Under the pieces are notes generated by a model. That model saw nothing but the letters and a program-made list of their open reading frames with translations. It was not told the DNA's origin and ran no database searches. DNA of 64,000 nucleotides from Geosiphon pyriformis (Eukaryota; Glomeromycota; Glomeromycetes; Archaeosporales; Geosiphonaceae), in contig JAAOMT010000299.1 in assembly GCA_016748015.1 (NCBI GenBank), positions 476,180 through 540,179 on the forward strand, given 5' to 3'. Positions 23,393-35,560 of this stretch are shown in pieces. Within the stretch, counting starts at the first letter, position 1, and the number at the start of each line of letters is the position of its first letter. The position numbers were made by a program, and so were the translations under genes.

Positions 23393-24442
23393 ATGAAAAT
23401 TGAGAATCAGCAGTACCAAAATCAATCAATAAATCAACAAAACTCACCTGACAGTTCTGAGTCAAAAAATATTTTAGCCTATACCGATCTAGATCAGAAG
23501 ATCAGCATCCAGTACTATGACAATGGGCACTTAAGAATAGTACCCGAAAGAGCCCATCCAACTGACACTGAATTCGATCTACAGTATCTGGAAGACCAAT
23601 TCACAACATTGCCACCCAGGAGTATTACTAAAATCAACCTAAAAATAATGATTGAAATTCTGCCAGGAATAATGGTCTAAATAATGTTATGATCAAGCCT
23701 TGCGAAAAAAGGAATAAGCATTTAAGGAGGAGTAATTGACTCCAGCTATACTAAAAATTTGATAGTTTTGCTACAGAACAATTCAGAAAAATCTTATACC
23801 ATTAAATCTAAGGAGAAGATTGCACAAGCAATTTTTCTACTATTAGTAAAAATTGGGAAATTTGTGCCAGTAGAAAATCGTGAGAAATTGATACAAACAA
23901 TAAGAGAAACTTTTGGTTTCAGATCAACAGGAAAATAAATTGAAGCAAATTTTGCTGAAACAATAGAAGAAAAAGGCAAATTAATTAAAACTAAGTGGTC
24001 AATTACACTCATGCCTTATGGAAAATCAGAAATTAAAATAAAAAGAACAATAAAAGATATAAATCTAATATTTGAGCCCCACCCAAAAACTTGCCAACAG
24101 TTTTCTATAGGACTTACTAACCTTTTTATTCCAGCTAACAAAACACAATGGATAAAAATTCCTATCACAAATACCACAGAAGAGCTCATATACATTCCAG
24201 AAAACACCATCATGAGATACCTTGGAACAGAACTAGAAAATGCATTAACACCACAAGAAATTCTAAATTTCCCAAAAATTGCCCTTTACTGTGAACTCAC
24301 TTCAATAAATTGGCAACAACCATTGGAATGCTATCAATTTACACCAGAAGAATTGGCCAAATTAAACATTGGAACAATAAATCCGGACCAACAGCAACAA
24401 TTAAAAGCATTAATTTTAAAATACTCTGATATATTTTCATGA
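23393..24442 (+). pseudogene. C dUTPase and beta-rich linker
   Basis: dUTPase motifs are DTEFDLQY, SSLAKKGI, GGVIDSSYTKNLIVLLQN, EKIAQAIF and FGFRSTG, so all five blocks can be seen, though motifs 2, 3 and 5 are altered. A second module (24011-24442) has IPANKTQWIKIPITNTTEEL and IPENTIMRYLGTELE. Stops occur at about 23,678, 23,690, 23,725 and 23,937. Confidence 0.8.
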
Positions 24443-25763
24443 AATGGTGAATTTGGAAAAACCAACTTGGTTCAACACCAAATTCCCACTGGGAATGCCA
24501 GACCTGAAAAACAACGCACTTACTATGTCCCACTAATAGAGCATAATTTTATCAGAGAAGAAGTCCAAAGCATGTTAAAAAAAAAATAATTCAACCATCA
24601 ATAAGCCCATGGTCTTCACCAGTTGTTTTAATAAGAAAAAAAACAGAAAAATTAGTTTTTGCATCGACTATTGCAAACTAAACAGCAAAACAACCAAAGA
24701 TTCATATCCAATATCATTAATTGACAAAATCTTCAATGTTTTTGGAGGAGCAAAATGGTTTTCTACACTTGACTTGACCAGTGGATACTGGCAAGTAGAA
24801 ATGGACCCAAAAGACAGGCATAAAACAGCATTCACAACACAAAATGGCAATTATAAGTTCAATGTAATGCCATTTGGATTGACAAATGCTTCCATAACAT
24901 TCCAAAAACTAATGAACATAATTTACTCTGGAATTTTGTGGTAATCCATTGTTGTCTACTTGGATGATACAAATGTTTTCTTGCCAAAATTTGTGGATCA
25001 TCTCCAACATTTACAACAAGTTTTTGAGAGATTGAGACATGCTGGACTTAAATTAAATTTAGAAAAATGTTTCTTTGAGAAAAATAAGTTAGCATTTCTA
25101 GGAGACATAGTTAGAAAAGATGGAATAAAACCAGATCCATCAAAAATAGACAAAGTAAAAAATTTTCCAGTACCTCGAAACATTTCAGAAGTTAGAGGCT
25201 TTTTAGGACTTACATCTTACTACTGCTGCTTTGTAGAAAACTTTTCAAACATCGCCAAACCTCTTAATTATCTATTATCTAAAAATGTGAAATTTGAATG
25301 GACCAAAACACAGCAAAAAACTTTTGAGTACCTTAGGCAAAAGCTTATTGAATCACCAATAATAATCTATTCAGATTTCAACAAGAAATTCATTTTGGCC
25401 ACAGATGCCTCTGGAATGAGACTTGAAGCCATTTTGTCACAAAAAGATGATAATAGAAGAGAATGTGTAATCACTTATGTCAACAGAAGTCTCAGTACAG
25501 CAGAGCAAAACTATACAGCACATGAACTTGAATGCTTAGCAGTAGTCTGGAGTTGTGTTCACTTTGACACATACTTATGGTACAAACTCTTTGATATTAC
25601 TACAGATCATAGAAGTCTGGTCTGGTTAAATAACAAAAAAACACTAAAAGGAAAATACACCAGATGGTTACAAATATTAGCACCATACAATTATATCATC
25701 AAATACAAAGAAGGTACCAAAAATGCCAATGCTGACTGCTTGTCATAAATAAGACACACATAA
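24443..25763 (+). pseudogene. C reverse transcriptase and RNase H
   Basis: The segment 24609-25748 is nearly continuous: FCIDYCKLN (Arg replaced by Cys), LTSGYWQVEMD, NVMPFGLTNASITF, then DDTNVF of the YLDD box, GDIV, TSYYCCFVENF, and RNase H ATDASG and TTDHRSLVWL. Net frame changes occur in A-runs at about 24,577-24,590 and 24,640-24,650. One TAA (24942-24944) replaces Lys/Trp-Ser context. RT frame ends at TAA 25761-25763 after an earlier TAA at 25746-25748. Confidence 0.87.
25749..25763 (+). promoter_or_regulatory. RNase H / integrase overlap, candidate +1 frameshift site (C)
   Basis: ATAAGACACACATAA occupies the same place as ATGAGACAAATTTAA in A and B. The 0 frame ends at its last codon, and the +1 integrase frame has its limiting stop TAA at 25750-25752. 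Confidence 0.5.
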
Positions 25764-27174
25764 AAACCATCAAACAACAACCAATTCATAAACAATGAAC
25801 AATTATCTTTACAAAAAGCTTAGCCAATACTTGAGAATACTATAGCTAAATGAAAATACACTGATAAAAGAACTAATTAAGTTCCAGAAATTATTAAAAC
25901 ATTATTTTATTCAAAACCACATACTTTATTATCAGAATCAACAAAATCCAGATAATCCATTGAGAGTTATAACCGAAAATGAAAAAGAAACCATCTTATT
26001 TAACATGCACTCGAATATCCATTCAGGCCACTTTGGAAAAGAAGCAACTATTCAACATACAACTAGTCATTATTATTGGCCAAAAATGCACTCAGATATT
26101 ATTCAATACATAAAAAATTGTGACCTATGCCAACAAAGAGGAGGAACAAAAACAACAGAACCACTAAGACCCATAAAAGTTGGACAACTATTTAATAAAA
26201 TTGAAATTGATTTAGTTGGACCATTACCAATAACAGCAAGAAACAATTGTTATATTGTAGTAGCAATAAATTACCTCACTAAATGGCCAGAAGCTAGAGC
26301 CATTCAAACAACTGATGCTATATCTGTAGCCCACTTTGTACATGAAGATTTAATTTGCCATTATGGATGTTCACAAGAATTGTTGTCAGACCAAGGGACA
26401 CATTTTGTAAACAGTACACTAAATAAACTCAGCCAAAGATTTGGAATTAAATGACCACTATTATTACCATACCACCCCCAAACAAATGGATTAGTTGAAT
26501 GGTTTAACTGTACACTATGTGAAGCATTAGCCAAAATCAGCAATGAACATAAAAAAGAATGGGATTTGTTCATACCAGCAGTTTTATTAGCATATAGGAC
26601 ATTAAAACAAAATACTATATAATTCACACCATTTGAATTGGTTTATAGAAGAAAAGCCATATTACTAATTAAACTTACTATTCCAACTTATCCAAATGAA
26701 ATTATTATAGAAACAATATTTCATAAAACAATACTTAGAAGAACATATGAGTTAATGGAAATTTTGGAGAACAAAAGAAGAAAAGCAGCTCAAAATATTG
26801 AACAGTCACAAGCACAACAAAAAGTAAGACATGATAACCAGTTACCAAATAATATAATTAGCTATAAAATAGGAGACAAAGTATTGTTGCATCACACCAA
26901 AGCAGAAAAGCAATAGAATGAAAAGTTTGACCACAAGTGGGATGGACTATTCTATATTCATGAAATACTTGGCAATAAAGCATACAAGTTAAGACTAGAT
27001 AAGAAAATTTTAAAAAAAGCAGCACATGACAACTGGCTGAAATTATATTACAACAAACCAGTAATAACAACATAAACACTTAGAATTGGAACACAAATAC
27101 TACTAGTATTACCAGATCAGATTCCGCGAAATTTAGAACCAGTAGTTTTAATTGAACATTATATAAAAAAATAA
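25753..27174 (+). pseudogene. C integrase
   Basis: It has the HHCC domain (HSNIHSGHFGKEAT...CDLCQQ), then the catalytic core EIDLVGPL, LLSDQGTHF and HPQTNGLVEWFN with D, D and E present. TGA at 26452-26454 replaces Arg in GIKRPL. The C-terminal part contains VLLHHTKAEKQ and a WDGLFYIHEIL version of the GPY/F module, and no chromodomain. It is in the +1 frame relative to RT and ends at TAA 27172-27174. Confidence 0.87.
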
Positions 27175-27217
27175 TTAATCTTAAATTACACCAAGAAACA
27201 GTTAACAAAGCATAAAA

Positions 27218-27931
27218 ATGCATGCAAAAGAGCCCAAAAAGCAGTCAGAAATTAAAACAATAACATATATTCCAGAAAACATTAGTAAGTTAACCCAACA
27301 ACTATGTCAAAGCTTATAACAATCAAATTCAGATTTGGAAATTACAATTAATAGTTCCAAGATATCATATAAAAGAAAAATGATACCAAATTCTACGATA
27401 AATAAGAAACCTAGTTTTGTACTATATACTACTATTGCCAAAAACAGTAACAGCTTTATTGACAAAACCATTAAAAATTTAGGAATAGCATTGGATAATA
27501 CATTGATAACAGAAGAAATGAACATAGTAGAATTAACACCAAGTATATTTGAACAGCTGAAGAAAAAATTCCCCATTAATTATTGTTATTACCAATTGGG
27601 AAAACAATTAAACATACAAACATTATACTCAAAAGATTCAGTCAAAGTATTCAGCAAAACAACAATACAACAATTGAAAAGTTTTATTGAAAAAACCAAC
27701 AATATACTTCATATAAAAGCTGTTTACAGAATTTTTAAGGCTTTCAAAAACTGTTACAAAGTACTATTGGATCCAACTATGAATCTTATAATAATTAATA
27801 GCATTGGACAATTAACCAATTTACAATTTCAAAATTTACAACAACAAATTAATAATATAATATTAGATTATTACAGTAATATAGAAATCAATAAAGAAAT
27901 TAACTTCAATTTTGACAGAGCTCAATCTTGA
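27218..27931 (+). pseudogene. C ORF3 with one internal stop
   Basis: ATG 27218 lies 43 bp after integrase. The N-terminus (YIPENISKLTQQL...LEITINSSKISY) aligns residue by residue with A1 ORF3. One TAA at 27317-27319 interrupts it. The rest (27335-27931) is open and includes YYQLGKQLNIQTL and IGQLTNLQFQNLQQQINNII. The stop lies next to the polypurine tract. It is a conserved accessory protein of unknown function. Confidence 0.78.
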
Positions 27932-27941
27932 AAGGAGAGGA
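27931..27941 (+). other. Polypurine tract of C
   Basis: The purine run AAAGGAGAGGA lies 3 nt before the 3' LTR at 27945 and overlaps the last base of the ORF3 stop. Confidence 0.75.
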
Positions 27942-27944
27942 TAA

Positions 27945-28760
27945 TGTTACAGTTTAAGAATTTAATAGGAATTATAAATAATATAAATTAGCCAATCATG
28001 AAATAGCACAGCAACAATTTATAAAAAGAAATGATTTACAAATAACAGCAAGCACTATTTTACAATAGCATCAAGCACTATCGTGCAATAGCAGTAAGCA
28101 CTATTTCACAATAGCAGCAAGCACTATTTAGAAATAATGGAAATAGAGTATTACAAGACATTATTTTGTAAAACAATAATTATATATATATACAATAGTT
28201 TTTAATGATGAAAAAAAACAAGCTTCAACTAGAAACAACAAATATCTAAATAAAATCTTATTTAAAAAAAAAGAATTAATAAAAATAATAAATTGAATGA
28301 ACATCACAATTACGAGATTAACAATAGAATTCACATACCCTCTTTAGCGAATGAAACTATTATTCCATCTTTAAACTCTTTGAAAGAATAATTCCTGATT
28401 AAGATTATTCACATGATTACTAATTAAATTGAAAAAGCTTATTATATACTTAGAAAAATCGTGAAAAGACTATTAACATTCCATGTTTCTAGATTAGAGA
28501 AACACATCAGGCAATTGCAAAGATAGCCTCAAAAAAAACCCCAGACAGTGGATAGATTTTAAATTAGTTTCTGGGAAAAAGTATACAACATACAAAAACA
28601 ACTAGAATTAGAGAAAAGACTTATATTACAACATCAAAAGAAAACTTTTAGTACATTATCATTAATATCTAACATATAATAGAGGAACTTATGAGAAACT
28701 AATTGCAATTAAAATGGGAGATCAACAATTAAAATATACCAAGAAAACCATCCCGTAACA
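27945..28760 (+). repeat. 3' LTR of C (816 bp)
   Basis: It starts TGTTACAGTTTAAG and ends ATCCCGTAACA. It is 23 bp longer than the 5' LTR, explained by one extra copy of the U3 unit (about 28,085-28,125). Other differences that I could follow are mostly transitions. Confidence 0.88.
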
Positions 28761-29194
28761 CCATGATCAAGTGCTATTGTTCCAGTGTAGTCAAGTATCA
28801 ATTACTATCAACATGAAGTATTGATAGTAAAGAGTAGATTGGAGATAGTAAATAATTATTTATTTAATATTTGTAATATGGAAGGTTGCTTAGATTAAAT
28901 CTAAACTGTAAGGTCTCTTTTTTTTACTTATAATGTTACCAATATATATACATAATTGAGATTCCTTAATTCCTCAATTCTTTACACCAGGAATCCTAGA
29001 ATTCTTGGAATCCTGTAATTCCTTTAAGAGAAATCCTGGAATTTTGAAATCCTGTGATTCCTTGTATGAGAATTCTGAAATTCCTGGAATTCTGCAATTC
29101 CTTTAAGAGAAATTCTGGAATTCCACATTTACTACAGCTACTTCTGATTGGCTAATTTATATGCTAATATACTTCCTATATTTTATGAGTAACA
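28761..29194 (-). repeat. Family B solo LTR, right part
   Basis: This continues the LTR interrupted by element C and ends TTATGAGTAACA. It has the GGAATTCC-type U3 array (about 28,970-29,130), so it is the same subtype as the B1 LTR. Only 30 bp (29195-29224) and the CTGC target duplication separate it from element B2. Confidence 0.8.
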
Positions 29195-29228
29195 CCAGTC
29201 AACAAAACCAATAGCCTTAAATAACTGC

Positions 29229-30088
29229 TATTACAGATAATTATTTGGGGTCTCAAATCAAATAACAAATCTGTAACTTAATGCTTAATAGCTGATATAA
29301 TTGGTAATATTTGAAGATTTTGGTATCTGAAGGTTTTGGTTAAGTCTTTTGTATAATGAACAGAGATTTAAATGTTGTTTTATTTATAGCTTCTTGGAAT
29401 TGCAATTTCATTGAATTTTTTTTTTCAGTGTGGTGGCTGGTTTATTTTGGCAGTCATGCTTTTCTGATAAGCTATTCTTAATCTTTGAGTGTTCTACTCT
29501 TGTTTTATGGGTTTTTTATCAGACTATTCTTGACATCAATAACTTAGCACTTAATTTTTAATTAATTAGTATACAACAATAAAAGAAAAATAAAAACAGA
29601 AAAGAAATAAAGAAAAAATTTAAGCCAAGACAATTTATGTTAGTATCCTATTAATAATCATAATCAAGAATTATTGTTTTAGTGTGATTAAGTATTAAAG
29701 ACTATCAACATGAAGTATTGATAGTGGAAAAGTGATTTAGATGGTAAATAATTATTTATTGATATTGATAATTCCAACTAAAATGTTTTAATAGGGAGAT
29801 TTTGTTATTGTTCTTTTTTTTAATGCTCTTATTATATATATATAATTTGGGTTCTATAAGATTGCTCATATTCTCAAGTAATGTGCTATAATTTCTTAAG
29901 CAATGCTTATATTGCTAAGCAATATGTTATGATTTTCTAACAATGCTCTACATTGCTGAGCAATGTGCCATAATTTTTGATAATATTTCACATTGTTAAG
30001 CAATATGTTTATGTGTTAACTACTATTCTCCTATTGGTCTATTTGTTTTTTCTACTATTTTTTTGTATGCTTTTTTCTATGAATAATA
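29229..30088 (-). repeat. 3' LTR of B2 (860 bp)
   Basis: In plus-strand terms it begins TATTACAGATAATTATTTGG and ends CTATGAATAATA. Ends match B1, but the U3 (about 29,860-30,010) has palindromic TTGCTGAGCAATGTG-like units instead of GGAATTCC units. Confidence 0.87.
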
Positions 30089-30091
30089 TTA

Positions 30092-30103
30092 TCTCCTCTT
30101 TTT
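30092..30103 (-). other. Polypurine tract of B2
   Basis: TCTCCTCTTTTT on the plus strand gives AAAAAGAGGAGA on the coding strand, directly before the 3' LTR. Confidence 0.7.
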
Positions 30104-30106
30104 AAT

Positions 30107-30790
30107 ATTAAGCTTCATCAAAATCTTCATTTTGAATTAGGTTCATGACTTTTTTTTTTAATATTATTTGTTCAACTCTGCTTCTTATATTTTTGATTTG
30201 TGAGTTGTTTATTTTTTCTCACTAGTTAATGGTTATTGTCTCCATATTAGAGTGTAACAATATTTCTGAGTAGTTTTAAAATATTATGTATAGTTAATAA
30301 ATTGTTCTAATATGTAGTGTCAGATTTGTTTTTTTTCCAATAATGTCTTTAATATTTTATATTATTTCTTGATTGAATATTTTTTTGGCTTTATCAAGAT
30401 ATAACTTCTGAATATCCAACTTTTGTTCTAACTGATAATAGCAGTATAGTATTAGAAGTTGTTTTATCTACTGTTTTCAATTTTCCTTTGAAAGTTTTTT
30501 TGTTGAAACCATAATGGGTATTTTTCTAAGAATGTTTTTCACTTTTTCTACTATTTTATCTGACCAATTTCTTGGTTGGTTCTGTGGCCACTGGTATGGT
30601 GTGTTTTTTTTTGTTTGGTGTTTCAATAGCAGATTGTTTGGTGGTTGATAGTAATTTTCATGTCCAATTGTTGTTGATTTAAGATCTGAAATAATTGCTG
30701 AGCTAAGATGTGAATATAATCTGGTATTTCTATTTTCTTTGTTGCTTTTGTTGTATATACCATGTTTTTATATACTCTTTTGATCAATCA
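30107..30790 (-). pseudogene. B2 ORF3 remains
   Basis: By position and by similarity of the end next to the polypurine tract (GCTTAATATTAAAA on the coding strand), this is the family B ORF3. I see no long open frame, so it is heavily decayed. It is called mainly from synteny with B1. Confidence 0.5.
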
Positions 30791-30794
30791 ACTT

Positions 30795-32189
30795 GACATG
30801 TTTGAATCAATAATTATAATTGGTTTTAGATCTTATAAAATTTTATCTGGTTGGACTAGTATTTATTGTACTTCTAGTCATAGAATATTACTGGTCAATA
30901 ATAATGCTGTATTATAATATGGTTTCAGTCAATCATTATGTATTGCTTTGGCTAAGATTTTGTTGTTCTATCTTAGTTTATAAGCTCTATTTTCTAGAAT
31001 TTTTTCAATGTAAAATGGTCTATTCCATTTAAGGTTAAATTTTCTATTCTATTGTTTTTCTACTTTGGTATAATATAAAAGTACTTTGTCTTTAATCCTG
31101 AATTCCACTGGTTTATCTGGTAACTGGTTATCATGTTGTTTTTTTTTGGTTTTTTTATAACTTTTAAATATTATCAGCTGCTCTTTGTCTTTTGTTTTCC
31201 AATATTTCTATTAATTTATATGTTTTTCTTAGCAATATTCTTTAAAAATTAGCTTCTGTTATTGGTTTTATTAAATATGTATTAATGTTTATTTTAATTG
31301 GTAGTGTTGCTGTTCTATCATAAACAAGTTTAAATAGTGTTGCTTGTGTAGTATCTTGCTTCATTGTTTGATAAGCAAATAATACTAATAGAATAACCAA
31401 ATCCCATTCATTTTGGTTTTTTTGACTAATGTTCTGTTGAATTTTTCTATTAAACTGTTTGTTTGTGGATAATATGATGATGATAATAGTCTTTTGATTC
31501 CAAATCTTTGGCTTAATTTTGCTAATGTTCTGTTTACAAAATGCATTTTTTGATCTGATAACAATTTTTTTGGACATTTGTGTTGACAAATCAGATCTTG
31601 GTAAACAAATTTGGCTATAAATTCTGTATCTGCTTTTTGAATTGCTTTTGCTTTTGGCCATTTTGTGAGATAGTTCATAGCTACTGCTATATAACAATTG
31701 CTTTTGCTGATTATTGTTAATAGTATGACTAAATCAATTCCAATTTTATCAAATAGTTGTCTTATTTTAATTGGTCTTAGTGGTTTACTGAGTCTTGTTT
31801 CTTTTTTTCTCTGACAAGTATCACAATTTTGAATGTATTTGATAATATCTGGATATATTAATGGCCAATAATATTTTTTTCTTGTTCTTTCTATGGTTGT
31901 TTCTTTATGGAAATGTTCTGTTATTGAATCTGAATACATGTTGTATAGTATTGTTTCTTTTTTGATTCTGTAATTACTCTGAGTGGTTAATCTAGATTTT
32001 TTTTGTTTTTCTGATATAATATATTTTGGTGAATGATAAAATATTTGGATTGTTGTTTTATGTTGTTTTGTTCTCTTTGAGATAATTTTTTTTGAACTGC
32101 TGGATATTAATATAATGTTAGAGTTGTTGATATCTTTGTGTATTTATCTTTTGTTATATTTTTGGGTTGAAATGTTTTTAGATTTGTCT
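30795..32189 (-). pseudogene. B2 integrase
   Basis: The segment 31385-31939 has the zinc domain (HFHKETTIERT...CDTCQRK) and the core GIDLVILL, LLSDQKMHF and YPQTNSLIEKFN, with D, D and E present. A frameshift near 31,400-31,440 moves the rest (ending in LFKLVYDRTATLP) to another frame. The C-terminal module (30,795-31,240) is degraded. It starts in the +1 frame relative to RT. Confidence 0.83.
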
Positions 32190-32192
32190 CAT
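32178..32192 (-). promoter_or_regulatory. RNase H / integrase overlap, candidate +1 frameshift site (B2)
   Basis: The coding strand reads ATGAGACAAATCTAA. The 0 frame ends at the TAA, and the +1 frame has TGA overlapping the Met codon, as in A3 and B1. Confidence 0.5.
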
Positions 32193-33630
32193 TCATGACA
32201 AGCCATCAGTATTTCCATTTTTTTTTCTCTTTTTATAATGTACTGTATATTTAAATGATAACAGTTCTATTTTCCATCTGATATGGTAGTTATCTCCAAA
32301 TTTTTGCTTCTGGATTGATGTCAATTCTTTGTGATTAGTATATATGTTGAATTTCTGGCTTAAGTATTCCTTCTATTTCATAACTGCCCAATAGATAGCT
32401 AAGTGTTTTAGCACTAGTGTTTTATAGTTTTTTTCAGCTAGATTCAAGTTTTAGCTGGTATATACTACTAAATGTTCTCATCCATCTGGTTTTCTTTAAG
32501 ATAGTATGACTCTCAATGCTTGACCAGATACATTGGTAGTAATAATGAATAGTTTGCTGTGATTTGGATAGATTAATACTGGTGCTTGAATAAGCTTTTT
32601 TCTTAACATTTCAAAAGCTTTTTATTGAGCTTTAGTCTATTTATATTTCACATTTTTGGCTTGGAATTGGTGAAGTGGTTGAGCCAGTTTGGAGAAATTC
32701 TGAATAAAACAGTAATAATATTCAGCAAATCTCAAGAATACTTTTAATTCTGTAAGATTCATTAGTACCAAAAAGTTTTTAACAATTTCAATCTTGTTTG
32801 AATCTGTCTTAATTCCATTTTTGTTCACAACATGTCTCAAGAATTTTAGTTTTGTTTTGCCAAAGAAATACTTGTTTGTATTTAGTTTTAATCTGGCTCT
32901 TTTGAATTTCTTAAACACTTGCTGTAAATAATAAAGATAATTATCAAATGTTTTTGAGAATACATTGGTGTTATCCAAATACACAACTACTGATTTCCAT
33001 AATAATCCAGTATAAACAATTTCTATAAACTGTTGGAAAGTGGCTGGTGCATTGGTTAAACCAAATAGCATTACTTCAAATTCAAAATTTCTCTTTCTGA
33101 TAGTAAATGTGGTCTTTTTTTTATCAGCTGAATTTATGGCTACTTGCCAGTAACTACTATTCAAGTCTAATATAGAGAACCATTTCTTTCCTCCAAAAAT
33201 GTTAAATAATTTTTGTATTCATGAAGTTAGATAACTATCTTTATATGTTACTCTATTAAGTTTTTTGTAATCTACACAAAAATAGATTTTTTTATTTTTT
33301 TTATGGACTAGTACTATTGGTGATAATCATGAACTCATTGATGATTGAATTAACTCATTGTCTAACATCCAATTGATTTTTTGTCAAACAATTTCATGGC
33401 TGGCAAATAGTATTTTATATGCTCTCTGTTTTATTGGCATGATATTTCCTGTCTTGATCTGATATTGAATGATGTCAGTTTTGTCAAATTCATTTTTATT
33501 GGCAAAGATATCAGTGAAATTATTAAGCAATATTTTAAGCTGTATTTATTGAAGTGGATCTAAATTTCCCAAGTTTATTTGTTCTAATTGTTTTGATTAG
33601 AGCAAATAATATTTTTCTTATCCATATATT
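32193..33630 (-). pseudogene. B2 reverse transcriptase and RNase H
   Basis: The open piece 32637-33164 has NSSYWQVAIN, EVMLFGLTNAPATF and the active site YLDN, where the second Asp of YLDD is lost. Arg in the YYRRF block is changed (YYYCFIQNF). Upstream, DYKKLN remains near 33,270. RNase H (32,200-32,636) is broken by several stops. Confidence 0.85.
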
Positions 33631-33632
33631 GT

Positions 33633-34440
33633 TTATAATGTGATATCTACGTATTTACATAGTTGTGGAAAATCTGAAATGGTGCTTGGTAATTGTTTTT
33701 CAACTTCTGTACTTAAATAACCAATAATAGTTTCTTTTGGTATTTTGATAATCTTTTTTGTTATATTGTAGATAGAAATTTTAATGTATTTAGGGCTTTT
33801 GGCTAGTATGTAAAGATTGGTAATTCCAATTTTTTCTGATTTACAATTAGTAGCTTTTACTTCAAAAATTTGAGCTTGATTCTTTATTTTTTTTTCTATG
33901 GCTAATATGTACTGGTCATATAATAAAATGGAAATTAATTGATGAGTGGAGATAATTTTTTCCTTGTCAATAACTTTTTTCTCTACCATATTAACTAATA
34001 TATCTATTTTACCCATGGATCCAAATCCATTTTTTTCTTTGGCTGTAATCCCTAATTTTTCCCTTGTTTTTACTAACACTAACTGAGCTATTTTCACCAA
34101 AAGTAGAAATATTGTCTGTGCTATCTTTTTATTTAGTTCAATAACATATTCTTTTTCTGAGTTATTTTGTAATATTGCAATAATATTTCCTATATATTCT
34201 GCATCAATTATTTCTCCTTTGATGTTAATTTCTTTTTTCACTAAACTACTTTTAGATATTAGTTGGACCATTGTTGTTGTTGAGATTTCCAGTGCTATTT
34301 TTAAATCTATGTAGATATGCAAATGTGGTTTCAATTTGATGGCATTTTTTCTTAGATATCTTAGATCAAATTCTGTATCAATATTATGCACATGTTCTGA
34401 CATAATATTTTCATTATTATCATTGAACTATTTAAGTTCT
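33633..34440 (-). pseudogene. B2 dUTPase and linker
   Basis: One 256-codon open piece carries DTEFDLRYL, SKSSLVKKEINIKG, EIIDAEYIGNIIAILQN, KKIAQTIFLLL and NGFGSMG, followed by the linker module with PKYIKISIYNITKKI and IPKETIIGYLSTEVE. All dUTPase blocks are present with substitutions (for example GSMG for GSTG). Confidence 0.82.
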
Positions 34441-35560
34441 TGCTCTTTTGAAAGATCAAAGAGTATGATATATTGTTCTGAATTTGAATTAAAGTCTAAA
34501 TCATTGTTATTGGTGTTGTTTTTTTAAACTGAACTGAAACCATTGTTTTTGTTATTGTCATCAGGGTTTAAATTGAGATTGAACAGTGATTCCAATTCTA
34601 ATACACAGTTGTTGATTGGTTCTTCTTCTTTTGAAATTATGTAGATTATATGTGATGGTAAATTATAAATAAGATTACAATTATTACAATACTTAAAATC
34701 ACATGGTATTAAACAATAATCACATAGTTGGGTGTTTAGCTCTTTTAAATGTTGTTCTTGCTTTTTTTATGTAGATGCCAAGTCCTGATAGTGTTCATGG
34801 AACTGCTTTGAATTGTCTTCAATATTATTAAAAACATTAAAAGTGAAGATGTATTCTGGTTTGGGTAGTAAGAGTAAATTGTTCTTAATTTCCAATAGTT
34901 CATTGAGTAAAATACTTTTAATCTTGGTGCTTGCCATTCTCCATATCTTGTGTTTGTCATGTGAGTATTTTTCTAAATATTTTAGTACTCATTTCCAGAC
35001 ATTGTCGATTGGAGTCTCTTTTTGTATCTAATCATTAATTAAAATCATATATTGACACATTTTATTGTATATTGTTTCTCATCTAGAAATGTTATTCCAT
35101 ATTTTTTTATCAAAAAGAATTGTTCTACATGTAAAACAAAACTTATTGTTCTATTTTTCTTGTCTTTTTGGTCATCCAAAGCATTCAAAAATACATAGGT
35201 GGCAGTAGTATTTAGTGACCATTGGCTATTCTTTATTGTTACTACAACAAATGTCTATTGTTGACAATTTTTTGCCATAATCAATACAAATTAGCTTGAA
35301 TTGACAATAGTTTGGCTGTAGTTGAGTGGTAGTAGTGTATGGTATATATGTAAAAATAGTTGCTTGGGTTTCTTTTTCTTCTTTTTTTTTTCCTTTTTCT
35401 TTCTCTTCCTATGTAGGTATTAATAGTAACTTATTGTGTTCTTCTTTGGCCCATAATATCTAATATGTTTCCCAGGTAGGTTTTTTTTCTTTTTCTTCCA
35501 ACTCAATTAGTGGCTGTTTATTGGTGGTAGTCTTAAAATGACCACAAATAGCTGGTATTC
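34441..35560 (-). pseudogene. B2 Cys-rich module
   Basis: The region is placed by synteny with A3 and C and by several Cys codons on the minus strand, including the cluster just before the dUTPase (near 34,680-34,730). No long frame is left open. It is called with moderate confidence. Confidence 0.5.

Larger units (their letters stand above)
19172..28760 (+). mobile_element. LTR retrotransposon C, complete length
   Basis: This complete but inactive element has LTRs at 19172-19964 and 27945-28760. Between them lie a primer-binding site, gag, protease, Cys-rich, dUTPase, RT, RNase H, +1 integrase, ORF3 and a polypurine tract. It sits inside the family B solo LTR. Flanking bases TTGT (19168-19171) and CCAT (28761-28764) are where a 4-bp duplication should be and differ by transitions. 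Proteins are clearly related to A and B but distinct from both. Confidence 0.9.
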
